Below are positions 1 through 9,612 of a DNA stretch of 64,000 nt, in pieces. How positions within the stretch are numbered: the stretch's first letter is position 1; each line of letters starts with the position of its first letter. Origin of the DNA: Mycobacterium sp. ACS4331 (GTDB lineage: Bacteria; Actinomycetota; Actinomycetes; Mycobacteriales; Mycobacteriaceae); assembly GCF_001667265.1 (NCBI RefSeq), contig NZ_LZHW01000042.1, positions 1-64,000 of the forward strand, read 5' to 3'. A model generated the notes under the pieces. That model was not told the DNA's origin and made no database searches. It saw only the letters and a program-made list of their open reading frames with translations. A program made the position numbers and the translations under genes.

Positions 1-367
1 GAGGGGGCGTGGGGGGGGGGGCGGCCGGCTTGGGGGCGCCAGGCTTGGGTCCACCGGGCCTGGGGCCGGGTGCCGCGGGAGCCGCCGCCGCGGGAGCGGA
101 CGGGGCGCTGACCTCGGCGGCCGCGGCGGGGGCTGCGGGTGCCGAAGGGGCGCCGTTGCCCGTCGGTGCGGGCGCGGGCTTGGCGGGAGCCTTCTTCTCG
201 GGCTTTCCACCGCCGAACGATTCGCGGAGGCGGCGCGCGACGGGCGCTTCGACCGTCGACGACGCTGATTTGACGAATTCGCCCTGCTCACTCAGCCGGG
301 CGAGTACTTCCTTACTTGTGACACCGAGTTCCTTGGCCAACTCGTGCACGCGGGCCTTACCTGCCAC
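1..367 (-). CDS. infB: Translation initiation factor IF-2, N-terminal part (cut by window edge)
   Basis: Only the first 122 codons lie in the window; the GTPase body lies beyond base 1. The protein begins with an IF2_N winged-helix segment (reading [20 protein letters not shown]), followed by a low-complexity Pro/Ala/Gly-rich linker from about residue 65 that gives the very GC-rich first 200 bases. IF-2 places initiator fMet-tRNA on the 30S subunit and promotes subunit joining. The start is GTG at 367, chosen because GAGGAG lies a few bases upstream and homologues begin with this segment. It is the most downstream visible member of the rimP-nusA-ylxR-infB run. Identity is secure from the N-terminal domain plus context. 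Confidence 0.93.
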   Translation of the reverse strand, partial: MAGKARVHELAKELGVTSKEVLARLSEQGEFVKSASSTVEAPVARRLRESFGGGKPEKKAPAKPAPAPTGNGAPSAPAAPAAAAEVSAPSAPAAAAPAAPGPRPGGPKPGAPKPAAPPPTPP

Positions 368-445
368 TACATCTCCTCGTCATGAGGCGGCAGCGGAGGT
401 CGGCCGACGCCTCGGGTTTAGCTATGACGCATGGTCATCGGGACT

Positions 446-805
446 TCACGGTGTGCTCATGTTCTTCGCTACCTGTTCTGTTGCCGCGGTGTAGTGCTCA
501 ACCACCGCGGAGGTGTCCGGTGAACCGGCGATGCGCAGCGCTCGGGTGAATGCTCGCCGTCGAAGAGCGTCCTGCAGGCACTGCGGGTTGGGATGCAGCC
601 AAGCACCCCGACCTGGAAGATTACCGGTTCTGTCAACGATCACGACAGCGCCGCTGGGGCGGCCACCGGGATCGCCCGACAGGGCCACCATCCGAAGCAG
701 ATCGACGGCCAGCTCTCGCTTCCGGCACCCGATACACGTTCGCACCGGACCTTCGGTGCTTCGGTGCTCCCGTGGGATGGGTGCAGGACTCTCGCGCTGG
801 ATCAC
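446..805 (-). CDS. ylxR: YlxR-family (DUF448) RNA-binding protein
   Basis: A 119-residue basic protein between nusA and infB, the usual place for YlxR (Rv2840c in M. tuberculosis). The family hallmarks are visible: an RTCIGCR motif near residue 22 and a GRGAWLH motif near residue 66, the GRGA(W/Y) signature of the DUF448 fold. In other bacteria YlxR is a nucleoid- or RNase P-associated RNA-binding factor; its mycobacterial role is not settled. The first about 18 residues look poorly conserved, so translation may start at the GTG just before RTCIGCR. It is separated from nusA by about 60 bases and from infB by about 80, consistent with one transcript. Confidence 0.88.
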   Translation of the reverse strand: MIQRESPAPIPREHRSTEGPVRTCIGCRKRELAVDLLRMVALSGDPGGRPSGAVVIVDRTGNLPGRGAWLHPNPQCLQDALRRRAFTRALRIAGSPDTSAVVEHYTAATEQVAKNMSTP

Positions 806-866
806 GGCTCAGTCTACCGTCATCGGCGCCCCGCTCTAAACCAGCGCCACACCGGTGGACCGTGGA

Positions 867-1898
867 TCAGCCGGCGGGCGCCGCACCCCCGCCCTCGGGA
901 GCGTCCACCGGCGCATCCGCGTCACTGCGGATGTCGATGCGCCAGCCGGTCAGACGGGCCGCCAACCTCGCGTTCTGCCCCTCCTTGCCGATCGCCAGCG
1001 ACAGCTGGAAATCCGGCACCACGACGCGGGCCGCGCGGGTGTTGGGGTCGATCACCGTGACCGACACGACTTTCGCGGGCGACAGCGCGTTGGCCACGAA
1101 CCGCGCCGGGTCCTCGTCGTAGTCGATGATGTCGATCTTCTCGCCGGACAGTTCGCTCATCACGTTGCGCACGCGCTGACCCATCGGCCCGATGCACGCA
1201 CCCTTGGCGTTGAGCCCCGGCGTCCGGGAGGCCACCGCGATCTTCGACCGGTGCCCGGCCTCGCGGGCCACCGCGACGATGTCGACGGACCCGTCCGCGA
1301 TCTCGGGCACCTCGAGCGAGAAGAGTTTGCGCACCAGATTGGGGTGGGTGCGGGACAGCCTGATCTGCGGCTCCCGCACTCCCCTGGTCACGCCGAGGAC
1401 GAAGCAGCGCAGGCGGTCGCCGTGCTCGTAGCTCTCACCGGGAACCTGCTCCGAGGCGGGGATGACTCCTTCGGAGTATTTGGTCTCACTGCCCATCCGC
1501 AGCACCACCTCACCGCGTGCGTTGGCCCGCGCGTCGCGCTGGATGACGCCGGCGACGATGTCACCCTCGCGGGCCGAGAACTCGCCGTAGATCTTCTCGT
1601 TCTCGGCATCCCGGAACCGCTGCAGCATGACCTGGCGGGCCGTGGTGGCCGCGACGCGGCCGAATCCCTCGGGGGTGTCGTCCCACTCGCTGATCAACCG
1701 GCCCTCGTCGTCGTGCTCGCGGGCCATCACCTTGACCTCGCCCGACTTGCGGTCGATCTCGATGGAGGCGTCGGGCTGGTGACCGTCGGTGTGCCGGTAT
1801 GCGGTCAGCAGTGCCGACTTGATGGTCTCGAGCAGTTCGCCTTCGGGGATGCCCCGATCCACTTCGATGGCGTGCAGTGCGGCCATGTCGATGTTCAT
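867..1898 (-). CDS. nusA: Transcription termination/antitermination factor NusA
   Basis: A 343-residue protein, close to mycobacterial NusA (about 347). It has the N-terminal RNA-polymerase-binding domain (residues 1 to about 100), an S1 domain beginning near [11 protein letters not shown], and two KH domains with [10 protein letters not shown] and the second-KH motif [12 protein letters not shown] near the C-terminus. NusA binds RNAP and nascent RNA and modulates pausing, Rho-dependent termination and rRNA antitermination. The ATG overlaps the rimP stop in an ATGA junction, indicating translational coupling. It lacks the C-terminal acidic repeats of the E. coli protein, as is normal in Actinobacteria. 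Confidence 0.97.
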   Translation of the reverse strand: MNIDMAALHAIEVDRGIPEGELLETIKSALLTAYRHTDGHQPDASIEIDRKSGEVKVMAREHDDEGRLISEWDDTPEGFGRVAATTARQVMLQRFRDAENEKIYGEFSAREGDIVAGVIQRDARANARGEVVLRMGSETKYSEGVIPASEQVPGESYEHGDRLRCFVLGVTRGVREPQIRLSRTHPNLVRKLFSLEVPEIADGSVDIVAVAREAGHRSKIAVASRTPGLNAKGACIGPMGQRVRNVMSELSGEKIDIIDYDEDPARFVANALSPAKVVSVTVIDPNTRAARVVVPDFQLSLAIGKEGQNARLAARLTGWRIDIRSDADAPVDAPEGGGAAPAG

Positions 1899-2428
1899 AA
1901 TCCGGCCTCCCTTCGGGTCTGGTCCAGGAATTCCTGCTCCTGCCGGCTTGGCCCGGAGAAGTCAACTTGGACAACGGCTTTGGCAATGTCAGTGAGTGGG
2001 ATCCGGTGCACCGCCCAATCCCGGCCGGCGCGGATCACCAGGTGCAGAACTCCGTCTGCGACACCCACGATCCGGCCGCTGGCGCGGCCGCCGTCGGCGA
2101 GGTCGAGTTCGACCAGTCGACCCTGGGCGCGCCGGTAGTGCTTCTCGTCGGTCAGCGGACGGTCCACGCCCGGTGAGGTGACCTCGAGCACGTACGCGGC
2201 GTCCAGACCCGGAACCTCGTCGAGCAGTTGGGCCGCGGACCGGGAGAGGTCGGCGATGGTGTCCAGATCGAGGGGAACGTCGCCGTCGGCGGTGACGATG
2301 ATCTGCGGCGGGCGCCGGTGGCCGTCGACCACCACGCCCTCGATCTCGTAACCGGCACGCTCGAATTCCGCACTGAGAAGCTCGATCACCTGCGAGGGAG
2401 CAGGCAGACCCGCGGGCATCTGCGTCAC
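1895..2428 (-). CDS. rimP: Ribosome maturation factor RimP
   Basis: A 177-residue protein assisting 30S maturation before the S12/S5 assembly steps. The reading frame is open upstream to 2530, but the start is set at GTG 2428 because a perfect GAGGAG lies at 2436-2441, seven bases upstream. The resulting length matches the mycobacterial family (about 180). Visible features are the N-terminal alpha/beta domain with the segment [10 protein letters not shown] and a C-terminal SH3-like barrel. It is the first gene of the rimP-nusA-ylxR-infB run and overlaps nusA by four bases. It is divergent from the lipoprotein gene at 2592 across 163 bases. Confidence 0.95.
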   Translation of the reverse strand: MTQMPAGLPAPSQVIELLSAEFERAGYEIEGVVVDGHRRPPQIIVTADGDVPLDLDTIADLSRSAAQLLDEVPGLDAAYVLEVTSPGVDRPLTDEKHYRRAQGRLVELDLADGGRASGRIVGVADGVLHLVIRAGRDWAVHRIPLTDIAKAVVQVDFSGPSRQEQEFLDQTRREAGL

Positions 2429-2591
2429 GGCGAAGCTCCTCATCTTGAGTTGTGCGGTCTCTCGGCGCGTGCGGATGGGGCACGCCACCAGGTACTCACG
2501 ATACGCCAGGCTCGGAGTGGTTCCCGTCAATCTCCCGCGGCGGCACGCTCCTGCCCCGATCCATCGCCGCGGCCAATGGCAGGATGTGTCC

Positions 2592-3107
2592 GTGCGCAGG
2601 CGTGAGGTGTTGATGTCCGCCGGTCGCGGCGTGGTGGGCCTGGCGTTGCTTTCGGTGACCGCGGCGACGTCTTCGGCCTGCGGTTCAGGCGGTGACGACG
2701 AGATCGACCCGCTGCGGGAGCCCTACGAGGCGGCCGTCGCCGACGCCGAGATGGCCCGTTCTGCGGCCACCGCGGCCACCCCGGCGCTCGCCCGGGCATT
2801 GACGCAGATCGCCTCGGAGCGCGCGCAGCATGCCCAGGCCCTGGCCGAGGAGCTGGCGCGAGAATCGGGCCGACCCGCGCCGACCACCACGACGACGACC
2901 ACCACGACGACGGCTGCGGACGCGACGGGATCGGCCCCGCCGCCGTCGCCCGCCGACGTCGCGACGGTGCTGCGTCGCTCCGGTGAGACTGCCGCCGCCG
3001 TCGCCGCGTCCCAGTCGGGGTACCGGGCCGGGCTGCTGGCGTCGATCGCCGCAGCGTGCACCGCATCGGTGACCGTGACACTGCCGCAGGAGAAGACCGG
3101 CCGATGA
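2592..3107 (+). CDS. Putative Tat-exported alanine-rich lipoprotein (Rv2843-like)
   Basis: A 171-residue protein starting at GTG 2592. It opens with VRRREVL, a twin-arginine motif, then a hydrophobic stretch and a lipobox-like TSSAC near residue 30, so it is probably exported by Tat and lipidated. The mature part is Ala/Glu-rich and helical, followed by a run of ten threonines (about residues 97-106), typical of a cell-wall-spanning flexible or glycosylated linker in mycobacterial lipoproteins. Function is unknown. Its stop overlaps the start of the ferritin-like gene (ATGA at 3104), so the two are probably made together. Position next to rimP matches Rv2843 of M. tuberculosis. Confidence 0.7.
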   Translation: MRRREVLMSAGRGVVGLALLSVTAATSSACGSGGDDEIDPLREPYEAAVADAEMARSAATAATPALARALTQIASERAQHAQALAEELARESGRPAPTTTTTTTTTTAADATGSAPPPSPADVATVLRRSGETAAAVAASQSGYRAGLLASIAAACTASVTVTLPQEKTGR

Positions 3108-3577
3108 CCACTGGACAGAACTCCCCCGACGCCGACCGGCCCACCGACCCGGCCGCCGCTGCGCTCTACGACGCCCTGGTCACCGAGCACGCCACGATCT
3201 ACGGCTACGGCATCGTCTCGGCGCACTCGACCTCCGAGGACAACTACCTGGTGGCCCAGGCCATGGCGAGCCACCGCGAACAGCGTGAGGCGCTGCTGAG
3301 GATGCTGGAGCGCCGCTCGGTCACCGCCCCGCTCACGGCCCCCGGTTATGAGCTGCCGATGAAGGTCGACGACCCCGACGATGCCGCCAACCTGGCGCTG
3401 CGCATGGAGAACGACGCCGCAGTCGCCTGGCGGGCCGTGGCCGAACAGACCGACGACAGCGAGGAGCGCGCCTACGCGGTGACGGCCCTGACACAGAGCG
3501 CGGTGGCCGCCGCGCAGTGGAAACAGGTGCTGAAGATCTGGCCGGTCACGGTGCCGTTCCCCGGCGGCAGCGAGTAG
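3104..3577 (+). CDS. Ferritin-like domain protein (DUF4439, Rv2844-like)
   Basis: A 157-residue, mostly helical protein. The pattern (ALYDALVTEHATIYGYG early, then HREQREALLRML about 30 residues later, then two further long helices) is that of DUF4439 ferritin-like four-helix bundles. The E-x-x-x-Y and H-x-x-x-R-E positions resemble, but do not fully reproduce, ferritin metal ligands, so di-metal binding is uncertain. Start ATG 3104 is chosen from the 4-base overlap with the preceding lipoprotein; the frame is open upstream to 3056. No signal peptide, so it should be cytoplasmic although paired with an exported partner. It converges on proS. Confidence 0.75.
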   Translation: MTTGQNSPDADRPTDPAAAALYDALVTEHATIYGYGIVSAHSTSEDNYLVAQAMASHREQREALLRMLERRSVTAPLTAPGYELPMKVDDPDDAANLALRMENDAAVAWRAVAEQTDDSEERAYAVTALTQSAVAAAQWKQVLKIWPVTVPFPGGSE

Positions 3578-3609
3578 CCGGTACTCACCGCGCGCCGGGT
3601 CCGCCCCGC

Positions 3610-5364
3610 CTAGGTCAGCGCGTCGGCGATCGCCGTCGCCGCGCCGTCGACCGCCAATTCGGTGGTCTCACCGGTGAACCGGTTGCGGAGTTCCAGCACC
3701 CCGTTGGCCCACCCGCGGCCCACCACGACGATCCAGGGCACACCGAGCAGTTCGGCGTCCTTGAACTTCACTCCCGGCGAGGCCGTGCGGTCGTCGAGCA
3801 GCACATCGAGCCCCAACCGGTCGAGGTCGCGGGCGAGCTCGGCGGCACCGGAGCGGGCCGCGTCGTCCTTGTTGGCGATCACGAGGTGCAGGTCAAAGGG
3901 TGACACGCTGGCCGGCCAGCGCAGGCCCAGGTCGTCGTGGTGCTGCTCGGCCAGCACCGCGACCAGCCGCGACACCCCGATCCCGTAGGAGCCCATGGTG
4001 AGCCGCACCGGCTTGCCGTCCTCACCGAGGACGTCGGCCGTGAACGCATCGGTGTACTTGCGGCCGAGTTGGAAGATGTGCCCGATCTCGATGCCCCTCG
4101 CACTGACCAGTGGGCCCGCACCGTCCGGCGAGGGATCGCCGTCGCGGACCTCGGCGGCCTCGATCGTGCCGTCGGCGGTGAAGTCCCGTCCGGCGACCAG
4201 ACCCACGACATGCCGGTTCGGCTCGTCGGCGCCCGTGATCCAGGCCGTGCCGTCGACCACCCGCGGGTCGACCAGATAGCGGACTCCGTTGGCCTGCAGG
4301 GCTTTCGGACCGACATAACCCTTGACCAGGAACGGGTGCTTGGCGAAATCGGCGTCATCGAGCAGCGCGTACTCGGCCGGTTCCAGCGCGGCGCCCAGGC
4401 GCTTGTCGTCGACCTCACGGTCGCCGGGCACGCCGATGGCCAGCAGTTCCCACTCCCCGCCCGGTTCCCGGACTTTGAGCAGCACGTTCTTCAGGGTGTC
4501 CGCCGCGGTCACCGTGCGGCCCGCGAACTGCGGGAGGTCCGCGCCGTTGGCCCAATCGACCAGCGTCGCGATGGTCGGAGCGTCCGGGGTGTCGTACACG
4601 ACGGCCTCGGCCTGACCGTCGATCGGCAGCGCATCGGGCACATGCGTGACGACGGCCTCGACGTTGGCGGCGTAACCCGACTCCAGGCAGCGCACGAAGG
4701 TGTCCTCGCCGACCTCACTCTCGGCCAGGAACTCCTCGGAGGCACTGCCGCCCATGGCCCCTGAGACCGCGGAGACGATCACGTAGTTGACGTCCAGGCG
4801 CGAGAAGATCTTCTGGTAGGCCTCGCGGTGCGCGTGGTAGGCGTTCTTGAGCCCACCGTCGTCGATGTCGAACGAATACGAGTCCTTCATCAGGAACTCA
4901 CGACCCCGCAGGATGCCCGCGCGGGGGCGCGCCTCGTCGCGGTACTTGGTCTGGATCTGGAACAGGATCAGCGGGAAGTCCTTGTAGGAGCTGTACTCCC
5001 CCTTGACCGTGAGCGTGAACAGCTCCTCGTGCGTGGGCCCGAGCAGGTAGTCGTTGCCGCGGCGGTCCTGCAGGCGGAAGAGGTTGTCGCCGTACTCGGT
5101 CCAGCGGTTGGTGGCCTCATACGGCGCGCGGGGCAGCAGCGCCGGGAAGAGGATCTCCTGCGCGCCGATCGCGGCCATCTCCTCGCGGACCACCTGCTCG
5201 ATCCGGCGCAGGACGCGCAGGCCCAGCGGCAGCCAGCTGTACAGGCCGGGGCCGATCGGGCGGACGTAGCCCGCGCGGATCAGCAGCTTGTGGCTGGGTA
5301 CTTCGGCATCGGCTGGGTCGTCTCGGAGTGTTCGCAGGAACAGCTCCGACATACGCGTGATCAC
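3610..5364 (-). CDS. proS: Prolyl-tRNA synthetase (bacterial type with editing domain)
   Basis: A 584-residue class II aminoacyl-tRNA synthetase charging tRNA-Pro. Class II motif 2 surrounds KYRDEARPR and [14 protein letters not shown]. An inserted YbaK-like editing domain (about residues 225-390) that clears Ala-tRNA-Pro follows, then motif 3 at [11 protein letters not shown] and a C-terminal anticodon-binding domain. The start is GTG 5364, giving the [15 protein letters not shown]-terminus conserved with M. tuberculosis; ATG 5352 four codons in is an alternative. No obvious Shine-Dalgarno is seen. It lies downstream of efpA with a 28-base gap. Confidence 0.97.
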   Translation of the reverse strand: MITRMSELFLRTLRDDPADAEVPSHKLLIRAGYVRPIGPGLYSWLPLGLRVLRRIEQVVREEMAAIGAQEILFPALLPRAPYEATNRWTEYGDNLFRLQDRRGNDYLLGPTHEELFTLTVKGEYSSYKDFPLILFQIQTKYRDEARPRAGILRGREFLMKDSYSFDIDDGGLKNAYHAHREAYQKIFSRLDVNYVIVSAVSGAMGGSASEEFLAESEVGEDTFVRCLESGYAANVEAVVTHVPDALPIDGQAEAVVYDTPDAPTIATLVDWANGADLPQFAGRTVTAADTLKNVLLKVREPGGEWELLAIGVPGDREVDDKRLGAALEPAEYALLDDADFAKHPFLVKGYVGPKALQANGVRYLVDPRVVDGTAWITGADEPNRHVVGLVAGRDFTADGTIEAAEVRDGDPSPDGAGPLVSARGIEIGHIFQLGRKYTDAFTADVLGEDGKPVRLTMGSYGIGVSRLVAVLAEQHHDDLGLRWPASVSPFDLHLVIANKDDAARSGAAELARDLDRLGLDVLLDDRTASPGVKFKDAELLGVPWIVVVGRGWANGVLELRNRFTGETTELAVDGAATAIADALT

Positions 5365-5392
5365 GGGAGGCCAGCTTACTGCTGGCTGCGAA

Positions 5393-6970
5393 CTACAGTT
5401 CGCCCGCGTCCAGGGCGTCCTTGACCTCCTGCGCGTGCGCAACCTGCTTGGCGGTGTAGCCGATGAACAGCGCCGCGCCGCCGACGAGCACCGCGACGGC
5501 CGCCACCCACAGCAGGCCGTAGGTGTAGCCGGCGTCCAGGGCCGCCAGTTGCGCATCGTTCATGTTCTTGACCGGGCCGGTGGTGCCGCCCAGATACAGC
5601 GTCCGCGAGGTGATGACGGCCTGGATGATGGCCAGCACGACCGGCCCACCGAGGTTCTGCAGCATCAGCGCGATCGCGGTGACGGGACCGATCTCGTCGA
5701 AGCCCACCCCGGCGATCGCCGAGACGGTCAGGGGAACGACGATCATGCCGATGCCGAAACCACCGACGACGATCGGGATCACGAGGTTCGGGAAGTACGG
5801 GATGCCCGCATTGAGCGTCGACCCGTAGATCATGGCGCCGAGCACCAGGATGCCGCCGCCGATGACCAGCAGGCGCGGCGGGAACAGCGACACCAGGTGC
5901 GAGGACAGGCCCAGACCGACGCCCAGGGCGATCACGAACGGGATGAACCCGATGCCCGCCCGCAGCGCGCTGTAGCCCATGATGTCCTGCACGTACAGGC
6001 CGATCAGCACGGTCAGCGTGAACATCACGCCGCCGGCCAGGAAGATCGCGGCGAAGGTCGCCAGCCGGTTGCGGTCCCGGAACAGTGCGAACGGCACCAC
6101 GGGGTTGACCGCCCTGCGCTCGACGAGGACGAACGCGGCGAAGGCCGCCAGGGCCACCGCGCCCGAACCGAGCGTGACCGGGGTGAGCCAGCCGTGCTCG
6201 GGCCCATTGGAGAAGCCGAACACCGCGGCCGTGCACCCGAGGGTGGCCAGCAGCGCACCGGCCGCGTCGAGCTTCATCCGCTCGCGGTTCGTCTCACGCA
6301 GCGTGTTGTAGGCCAGGTAGATGACGAGCAGGCCGATCGGCACGTTGACCAGGAAGGCCAGCCGCCAGGACACCTCGGTCAGCGCGCCGCCGCGCACGAG
6401 GCCCATGACGGAGCCGACGCCGGTCATCGCAGCGAAGACCGCGGTGGCGGCGTTGCGTGCGGGTCCCTTCGGGAATGTCGTGGCCACCAGCGCCAGGCCG
6501 GTGGGGCTCGCGATGGCCGCACCGACGCCCTGCAGCAGTCGCGCGATCACCAGCGTGGCCTCGTCCCACGCGACACCGCACAGGATCGAGGCGATGGTGA
6601 ACAGCGCGACACCGACGATGAAGGTCCGCTTGCGCCCGATCGTGTCGCCGAGGCGGCCGCCGAGCAGCATCAGGCCGCCGAAGGTCAGCACATAGGCGGT
6701 GATGACCCAGCTGCGGCCGGCGTCGGAGAGCCCGAGCTCGTCCTGGATCTGGGGCAGGGCGACGATCGCGATGGTGCTGTCCATCGTCGCCAGCAGCTGC
6801 ATTCCGCCGATCGCGACGACGGCGTAAATGAACCGACGCGACGGCAGCCAGGGCGGCAGTGACCGGCCGGAACGCTCGATCTCCGATGGTTCGACGCGCA
6901 CCGGAAGTGCGCGGTCATCGGTGGGAGCAGCACCCGACTCTGCCCGCTCTGCATCATTGAGAGCCGTCAT
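5393..6970 (-). CDS. efpA: Major facilitator efflux pump EfpA (DHA2 family)
   Basis: A 525-residue membrane protein with about 14 predicted transmembrane helices, typical of the QacA/EfpA (DHA2) drug-proton antiporters. The cytoplasmic N-terminus is about 45 residues. Helix 1 carries the motif [11 protein letters not shown] with the membrane aspartate. Loop 2-3 carries MFS motif A ([12 protein letters not shown], about residues 104-115). The motif-C-like glycine pattern GVGSVMG follows further on. In M. tuberculosis EfpA (Rv2846c) is an essential, drug-inducible pump. The gene sits between proS and cobA as in that species. A candidate promoter puts the transcription start at or next to the ATG (see promoter entry). 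Confidence 0.95.
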   Translation of the reverse strand: MTALNDAERAESGAAPTDDRALPVRVEPSEIERSGRSLPPWLPSRRFIYAVVAIGGMQLLATMDSTIAIVALPQIQDELGLSDAGRSWVITAYVLTFGGLMLLGGRLGDTIGRKRTFIVGVALFTIASILCGVAWDEATLVIARLLQGVGAAIASPTGLALVATTFPKGPARNAATAVFAAMTGVGSVMGLVRGGALTEVSWRLAFLVNVPIGLLVIYLAYNTLRETNRERMKLDAAGALLATLGCTAAVFGFSNGPEHGWLTPVTLGSGAVALAAFAAFVLVERRAVNPVVPFALFRDRNRLATFAAIFLAGGVMFTLTVLIGLYVQDIMGYSALRAGIGFIPFVIALGVGLGLSSHLVSLFPPRLLVIGGGILVLGAMIYGSTLNAGIPYFPNLVIPIVVGGFGIGMIVVPLTVSAIAGVGFDEIGPVTAIALMLQNLGGPVVLAIIQAVITSRTLYLGGTTGPVKNMNDAQLAALDAGYTYGLLWVAAVAVLVGGAALFIGYTAKQVAHAQEVKDALDAGEL

Positions 6971-6978
6971 AGCGGCCT

Positions 6979-7007
6979 ACCCTACAGTAATATTAAGAGT
7001 TGTTTAA
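6979..7007 (-). promoter_or_regulatory. Candidate leaderless sigma-A-type promoter of efpA
   Basis: On the minus strand a -35-like TTAAAC (7002-7007) is separated by 17 bases from a -10 TAGGGT (6979-6984), eight bases before the efpA ATG. A start about seven bases downstream would give leaderless or nearly leaderless mRNA. The spacer contains the perfect palindrome TAATATTA (6988-6995), a strikingly AT-rich patch for this genome. Inferred from sequence only. Confidence 0.4.
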
Positions 7008-7029
7008 GCGACCGAGGTCAGAGCGAGGC

Positions 7030-8247
7030 CTAACCGAGACCTTCGCCCACGTTAACGACCGGCCCGATCACGATGATCGCCGGCGGCCTGATTCCCTCGG
7101 CGCGCACGGTCTCGGCGACATTCCCCAGCATGGCGCGCACATGGCGTTCGGCCGTGGTCGTGCCGTGCTGGATCACGATCACCGGCGTGTCCGCCGGACG
7201 GCCGCCCGCAAGCAGCGCCTCAGCGAACAACTCGATGCGTTCCACCGCCATCAACAGCACCAGCGTCCCGCTCAGCGCGGCCAGGGCCGGCCAGTTCACC
7301 AGCGACTCGGGGTGATCAGGCGCCAGGTGGCCGCTGACCACCACGAACTCATGGTTGACGCCGCGATGGGTGACGGGCACGCCGGCCATCGCGGGAACGC
7401 CGATGGCGCTCGTCACGCCGGGCACCACTGTGACGGGGATCCCAGCCTCGGTGCAGGCGATGACTTCCTCATACCCGCGCGCGAACACGAACGGGTCGCC
7501 GCCCTTGAAGCGCACGACGAACTGCCCGGCCTTGGCCCGGTCGACCAGAACGTTGTTGATCGCCTCCTGAGCCATCGCACGGCCGTACGGGATCTTCGCG
7601 GCGTCGATGACCTCGACGTGGGCGGGCAGCTCGGCCAGCAGTTCGGCGGGCGCGAGCCGGTCGGCGACGACGACGTCGGCCTGCGACAGCAGTCGGCGGC
7701 CGCGGACGGTGACGAGTTCCGGGTCGCCCGGTCCGCCGCCCACCAGCGCCACCGTGCCCTTGAGCGCCGCCGTGCCCGCCTCGTCGCGTCCGGCGCCGAT
7801 GACCCCACTGGAGAGTGCCTCGTGGATCGCGGTGCGGATCGCGGCCGACCGGCGGTGCTCACCGCTGGCCAGCACTCCCACCGCGAGCCCCTCGTGTTCG
7901 AACGTCGCGGGCGTGACGGCGGTGCCCTCGACCGCGATGTCAGCGCGCACGCAGAAGATCTGTCGACTGTCGGCTTCGGCGACGATGGCCGCGTTCACCG
8001 CGGCGTCGTCGGTGGCCGCGATGGCATACCAGGCGCCGGCGAGGTCACCCGCGCGGTAGTCCCGCAGCGTCAGCGTCACGCCGGCCATGGCCTCGACCGC
8101 TGGGGTGGCGGTGCGGGCGATGACGTGAACGTCGGCTCCGCTGGCGACGAGCAGGCCGAGTCGTCGCTGGGCCACTGTTCCCCCACCGACGACAACGACC
8201 TTCTTGCCGGCCAGGCGCAGGCCGACCAGGTAGGCGTTCTCGATCAC
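7030..8247 (-). CDS. cobA: Uroporphyrinogen-III C-methyltransferase / precorrin-2 dehydrogenase fusion
   Basis: A 405-residue fusion of two steps at the head of siroheme/cobalamin synthesis. Residues 1 to about 155 form a CysG-N/SirC-type NAD-binding domain (VVVVGGGTVAQRR near residue 18). Residues about 163-400 form a SUMT tetrapyrrole methylase with VALVGGGPGDPELVT, the VRFKGGDPFVF motif and PVTHRG. It should methylate uroporphyrinogen III at C2 and C7 and may oxidise precorrin-2 for siroheme. M. tuberculosis Rv2847c (cysG) has the same architecture. The start is GTG 8247, nine bases after cobB ends, so it is probably co-transcribed with cobO-cobB. Confidence 0.95.
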   Translation of the reverse strand: MIENAYLVGLRLAGKKVVVVGGGTVAQRRLGLLVASGADVHVIARTATPAVEAMAGVTLTLRDYRAGDLAGAWYAIAATDDAAVNAAIVAEADSRQIFCVRADIAVEGTAVTPATFEHEGLAVGVLASGEHRRSAAIRTAIHEALSSGVIGAGRDEAGTAALKGTVALVGGGPGDPELVTVRGRRLLSQADVVVADRLAPAELLAELPAHVEVIDAAKIPYGRAMAQEAINNVLVDRAKAGQFVVRFKGGDPFVFARGYEEVIACTEAGIPVTVVPGVTSAIGVPAMAGVPVTHRGVNHEFVVVSGHLAPDHPESLVNWPALAALSGTLVLLMAVERIELFAEALLAGGRPADTPVIVIQHGTTTAERHVRAMLGNVAETVRAEGIRPPAIIVIGPVVNVGEGLG

Positions 8248-8256
8248 CCGGCGAGC

Positions 8257-9612
8257 CTACGATGCCGCCGCGTGTGCGACGAACCGCCGCACCCCCTCGG
8301 GCGCCCCGGCCGGATGAGTGTGCAGATACGACGCATGCACCCCGCCCTGCACCGCACCGTCGCCGGCCACGGTGCCGTCGGCCCGCCGGAACCGCCAGGC
8401 GGGTGAGTACTCGCGCGCGAACTCGACTGTGGTCCGGTGGAATTCGTGACCGACGACGCGTTCGCCGGCGCGCTGCACCGGTGAGTCCGCCACCGCGACC
8501 GCCTCGCGGTAGCCCAGCGTCAGCCGCGAGGTGAACCGCGCCGAACCGTGCAGCACATCACACATCTGGTGCCCGTCGAGGTCGGTCATCAGATAGGTCA
8601 GGCCCGCGCATTCGGCGTGGACCGGGACGCGCCGCGCCAGATCCGCGATCTCCGCGCGCAGCGCGGTGTTGGCCGACAACTGCTCCGGGTACTGCTCCGG
8701 GAACCCGCCCGGCAGCACCAGTGCCGCAGTCCGTTCGGGCAGTCGGTCGATCAGCGGGTCGAACTCCACGACCTGCGCGCCCGCCGCACGCAGTAGTTCG
8801 GCGTGCTCGGCGTAGGCGAAGCTGAAGGCCCGCCCGGCCGCAACGGCGACCACGGGCGAACCGGCCACCGGCGTCCCGACGTCGTCCTCGGGCCGCCACG
8901 GAACCGCGCCGCCGGGAGCGGCGGCCAGGGCGGCCACGGCGGCCACGTCGACATGCGTGCCGACCAGATCGGCCATCGCCGCGACGGCGGTGCGGGCCGC
9001 CGCGCCGTGCTCGACGGCGGTGATCAGCCCCAGATGCCGCGACGGCACCTCGAGTTCGGCCAGGCGCGGAATCGCGCCCAGCACCGGCACACCGGCGGCC
9101 TCGCAGGCCTGGCGCAGCACCTCCTCATGGCGCGCGCTGCCGACGCGATTGAGCACCACACCGCCGAGCCGGGTTCCGGCGTCGAACGTCGAGAAACCGT
9201 GCAGCAGAGCCGCAATGCTGTGACTCTGGCCGCGGGCGTCCACCACCAGAAGCACGGGTGCGCGCAACAGCCCGGCCACGTGCGCGGTCGAACCCGTCGC
9301 CGGAATGGCGCCTGAAGGCTCGATCCGGCCGTCGAACAGGCCCATCACACCTTCGATCACCGCGATGTCGGCACCGGCGCTGCCGTGCGCGTACAGCGGC
9401 GCGATGAGCCGCTCCCCCACCAGCACAGGGTCCAGGTTGCGGCCGGGCCGGCCGGTGGCCAGCGCGTGGTATCCGGGGTCGATGTAGTCCGGACCCACCT
9501 TGAATCCGGCGACCCGCTTTCCGGCCCGCACCAGTGCGGCCATCAGACCCGTTGCCACCGTGGTCTTTCCGCTTCCCGAAGCCGGGGCGGCGACGACGAC
9601 GGCGGGAGTCAC
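8257..9612 (-). CDS. cobB: Cobyrinic/hydrogenobyrinic acid a,c-diamide synthase
   Basis: A 451-residue CbiA/CobB-family enzyme that uses glutamine and ATP to amidate the a and c side chains of the corrin ring. The N-terminal dethiobiotin-synthetase-like ATPase carries the P-loop APASGSGKTT (residues about 8-17) and FKVGPDYIDPG. The C-terminal class I glutaminase carries the nucleophile Cys in VHAECAGL and GGFPEQYPE. The frame is open upstream, but GTG 9612 overlaps the cobO stop (GTGA), matching the conserved N-terminus; GTG 9615 is one codon earlier. Tight packing with cobO and cobA indicates one operon. Confidence 0.95.
   Translation of the reverse strand: MTPAVVVAAPASGSGKTTVATGLMAALVRAGKRVAGFKVGPDYIDPGYHALATGRPGRNLDPVLVGERLIAPLYAHGSAGADIAVIEGVMGLFDGRIEPSGAIPATGSTAHVAGLLRAPVLLVVDARGQSHSIAALLHGFSTFDAGTRLGGVVLNRVGSARHEEVLRQACEAAGVPVLGAIPRLAELEVPSRHLGLITAVEHGAAARTAVAAMADLVGTHVDVAAVAALAAAPGGAVPWRPEDDVGTPVAGSPVVAVAAGRAFSFAYAEHAELLRAAGAQVVEFDPLIDRLPERTAALVLPGGFPEQYPEQLSANTALRAEIADLARRVPVHAECAGLTYLMTDLDGHQMCDVLHGSARFTSRLTLGYREAVAVADSPVQRAGERVVGHEFHRTTVEFAREYSPAWRFRRADGTVAGDGAVQGGVHASYLHTHPAGAPEGVRRFVAHAAAS

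Noticed and set aside
855..2138. A long plus-strand open frame of 427 codons across nusA and rimP
   Set aside because: It lies antisense to the clearly recognisable nusA and rimP and has no family motifs; long shadow frames are expected at this GC content.
2440..2530. ECF-sigma-like GGAACC...CGTG pattern and a TTGACG upstream of rimP
   Set aside because: The spacings (21 bases to the nearest -10-like TATCGT, and an imperfect ECF -10) do not make a convincing promoter.
5288..6862. Plus-strand frame of 524 codons opposite efpA
   Set aside because: Its translation is low-complexity His/Gln/Asp/Arg composition, the complement of hydrophobic codons in efpA; no real protein features.
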